A DNA stretch of 64,000 nucleotides, taken from the NCBI RefSeq assembly GCF_028473745.1, contig NZ_CP101137.1, positions 1,426,001-1,490,000 of the forward strand, given 5' to 3'. Each line of letters starts with the position of its first letter. The first letter of the stretch is position 1. Under the pieces are notes generated by a model. That model saw nothing but the letters and a program-made list of their open reading frames with translations, did not search any database and was not told the origin of the DNA. The DNA is from Streptomyces sp. M92 (GTDB lineage: Bacteria > Actinomycetota > Actinomycetes > Streptomycetales > Streptomycetaceae). Of this stretch, positions 62,528 to 64,000 are shown one piece after another. Both the position numbers and the translations under genes were made by a program.

Positions 62528-63328
62528 ATGTCTGACGAATCGCGTCCCTCGCCCGCCGACACGGCCGTTGAGATGTCCGCCGACGCGGCTGCCGACACCC
62601 GTGTGAACATCCGGACCGCGGCCGTCATTCCGGCCGCCGGCCGGGGCGTACGGCTCGGCCCCGGCGCCCCGAAGGCCCTGCGCGCGCTGGGCGGGACGCC
62701 CATGCTCATCCACGCGGTGCGGGCCATGGCGGCCTCCCGCCGGGTCTCCCTCGTCGTGGTCGTCGCCCCGCCCGACGGCGCGGCCGAGGTCAAGAGCCTG
62801 CTCGACGCGCACGCGCTGCCCGAGTGGACGGACTTCCTCGTCGTGCCCGGGGGCGAGTCGCGGCAGGAGTCCGTACGGCTCGGGCTCGACGCGCTGCCGG
62901 ACGAGTACGACATCGTCCTCGTGCACGACGCGGCCCGGCCGCTGGTGCCGGTGGACACGGTCGACACCGTGATCGAGACCGTCCGGGAGGGTGCCCCGGC
63001 GGTGGTGCCGGCGCTGCCGCTCGCCGACACGGTCAAGCAGGTCGAACCGGCCACGGTGCCGGGCGAGCCGGAGCCGGTGGTGGCCACGCCGGAGCGGGCG
63101 CGGTTGCGTGCGGTGCAGACGCCGCAGGGGTTCGACCGGGGGACGCTGGTGCGGGCCCACGGGACGGTGACCGAGAACGTCACGGACGACGCGAGCATGG
63201 TCGAGCAGCTCGGATTGACCGTGGTGGTCGTGCCGGGGCACGAGGAGGCGTTCAAGGTGACGCGGCCTCTCGACCTGGTGCTCGCGGAGGCGGTGCTGGC
63301 GCGCAGGAGGCTGAACGATGGGTTCTGA
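62528..63328 (+). CDS. ispD: 2-C-methyl-D-erythritol 4-phosphate cytidylyltransferase IspD
   Basis: IspD couples CTP with MEP in the non-mevalonate isoprenoid pathway. The 266-residue protein has the cytidylyl loop [19 protein letters not shown] with the conserved Arg and Lys, [20 protein letters not shown], and [19 protein letters not shown] 25-residue acidic N-terminal extension precedes the fold. CAGGAACC precedes the ATG. The ispF start overlaps its stop by 11 bases. Confidence 0.95.
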   Translation: MSDESRPSPADTAVEMSADAAADTRVNIRTAAVIPAAGRGVRLGPGAPKALRALGGTPMLIHAVRAMAASRRVSLVVVVAPPDGAAEVKSLLDAHALPEWTDFLVVPGGESRQESVRLGLDALPDEYDIVLVHDAARPLVPVDTVDTVIETVREGAPAVVPALPLADTVKQVEPATVPGEPEPVVATPERARLRAVQTPQGFDRGTLVRAHGTVTENVTDDASMVEQLGLTVVVVPGHEEAFKVTRPLDLVLAEAVLARRRLNDGF

Positions 63329-63830
63329 GGGTTCGGTGGCGGGCGGGGGCGTCGTGCTGCCGCAGGTCGGGATCGGGACGGACATCCACGCCTTCGAGGA
63401 CGGGCGCGAGCTGTGGTGCGCCGGACTGAAGTGGGAGGGCGAGGGGGCCGGGCTGGCCGGGCACTCCGACGCGGACGTCGTGGCGCACGCGGCGTGCAAC
63501 GCGTTGTTCTCGGCGGCGGGACTCGGGGACCTCGGGCAGCACTTCGGTACCGGGCGGCCGGAGTGGTCCGGGGCGTCGGGGGTGACGCTGCTGACGGAGG
63601 CGGCGCGGATCGTGCGGGCGGCGGGGTTCCGGATCGGGAACGTCGCGGTGCAGGTGGTCGGGCCGAGGCCGAAGATCGGGAAGCGGCGGGACGAGGCGCA
63701 GGGGGTTCTGTCGGAGGCGGTGGGGGCGCCGGTGTCCGTGTCGGGCGCGACGACGGACGGGCTGGGGTTTCCGGGGCGGGGGGAAGGACTGATGGCGGTG
63801 GCCACGGCGTTGGTCGTACGGGTGGGTTGA
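63318..63830 (+). CDS. ispF: 2-C-methyl-D-erythritol 2,4-cyclodiphosphate synthase IspF
   Basis: IspF cyclises CDP-ME 2-phosphate. The 170-residue protein has the metal-binding [12 protein letters not shown] (Asp and His), [20 protein letters not shown] with a third metal His, and [16 protein letters not shown]; the C-terminal [18 protein letters not shown] is the substrate loop. The start lies inside ispD, so the two are translationally coupled. A repeat-rich stretch follows. Confidence 0.95.
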   Translation: MGSEGSVAGGGVVLPQVGIGTDIHAFEDGRELWCAGLKWEGEGAGLAGHSDADVVAHAACNALFSAAGLGDLGQHFGTGRPEWSGASGVTLLTEAARIVRAAGFRIGNVAVQVVGPRPKIGKRRDEAQGVLSEAVGAPVSVSGATTDGLGFPGRGEGLMAVATALVVRVG

Positions 63831-63860
63831 ACCGGGGGGGGGTGACCCGGCCCGGCGTTG

Positions 63861-63888
63861 TGCCCGGTGCCCGGTGCCCGGTGCCCGG
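63861..63888. repeat. Four tandem TGCCCGG heptamers
   Basis: Four perfect copies of TGCCCGG, then a degenerate fifth (TGCCGGG), 30 bases after the ispF stop. Seven-base units outside genes suggest slippage-prone sequence. Confidence 0.85.
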
Positions 63889-63908
63889 TGCCGGGCGTGC
63901 CGTATCGC

Positions 63909-63952
63909 GGGGCTCCGCCCCGCACCCCGCCAGGGGCTCCGCCCCGCACCCC
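63909..63952. repeat. Two direct copies of a GC-rich hairpin repeat
   Basis: GGGGCTCCGCCCCGCACCCC occurs at 63909 and again at 63933, 4 bases apart. Each contains the hairpin GGGGCTCCGCCCC. Such repeats are common between Streptomyces genes and may help terminate ispF transcription. Confidence 0.8.
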
Positions 63953-64000
63953 GGCCTGTGCCCACCCGACCACCCGGCTCGGTCGGCCAAGAGGCGAGCG

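Noticed and set aside
63861..63952. CRISPR-like repeats after ispF
   Set aside because: The units are 7 and 20 bases with almost no spacers, so they are tandem or hairpin repeats.

Overview
The window is about 72 % GC by eye, strongly biased to G/C at third codon positions, and carries a gene set typical of Streptomyces: GlnR, MshA and MshD (mycothiol), RsiG (c-di-GMP-dependent anti-WhiG), Nur, PhoU/PhoR/PhoP, XRE/DUF397 pairs and many leaderless genes. From memory, gene order and identity follow the Streptomyces coelicolor core chromosome from about SCO4151 (mshD) to SCO4234 (ispF). The SCO numbers were not checked. This is mostly conserved core DNA with several lineage-variable patches.

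Layout. 1-9 kb: the 5' part of mshD, a secreted 5'-nucleotidase, a frameshifted small gene, an MprAB-like two-component system next to an HtrA-type protease, a LacI regulator and glnR. 9-15 kb: hydrolase, MoaD-like protein, two membrane or lipid-binding proteins, then a cysteine-rich leader peptide in front of cysA and DUF1416 (sulfur metabolism). 15-20 kb: TetR plus two short-chain dehydrogenases, and an operon of three similarly built membrane-anchored proteins. 20-28 kb: an XRE/DUF397 regulatory pair, a nitrobindin-like protein, nur, ygfZ, dtd, rsiG, asparaginase and an Eis-like acetyltransferase.

28-34 kb is the most unusual part. Two paralogous GntR-type regulators have nearly identical leaderless promoters with matching palindromes. 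They lie with a HAD phosphatase-like gene, an APH-type kinase and a two-TM protein whose cytoplasmic part appears to carry the same C-terminal domain as the two regulators. I see no established system that describes this set.

34-49 kb: HelD-like helicase, imine-reductase-like enzyme with an HxlR regulator, an XRE regulator behind a 26-bp perfect palindrome, HBHA-like and DUF2516 proteins, a receiver/PP2C phosphatase, an NlpC/P60 hydrolase, a methyltransferase, mshA, YbjN, AraC/DUF2000, an MFS transporter and phosphoglycerate mutase. 49-57 kb is a variable patch: hypothetical proteins, an RsbW-like ATPase facing a GntR regulator, a drug exporter with an ArsR-like regulator, a degraded monooxygenase/DinB chimera, an intact DinB gene, an atypical tRNA with a CCA anticodon, an AraC/GyrI-like regulator, a DUF4242 nickel-binding protein and a tiny Cys-rich protein. 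57-64 kb returns to core: phoU divergent from phoR-phoP around a PHO box, a lipoprotein, carD, and ispD-ispF (MEP pathway).

Many starts were set by the actinobacterial leaderless signature, a TANNNT box 6-7 bases before ATG/GTG; others by clear Shine-Dalgarno sequences. No CRISPR array, integrase, complete insertion sequence or rRNA operon was seen.
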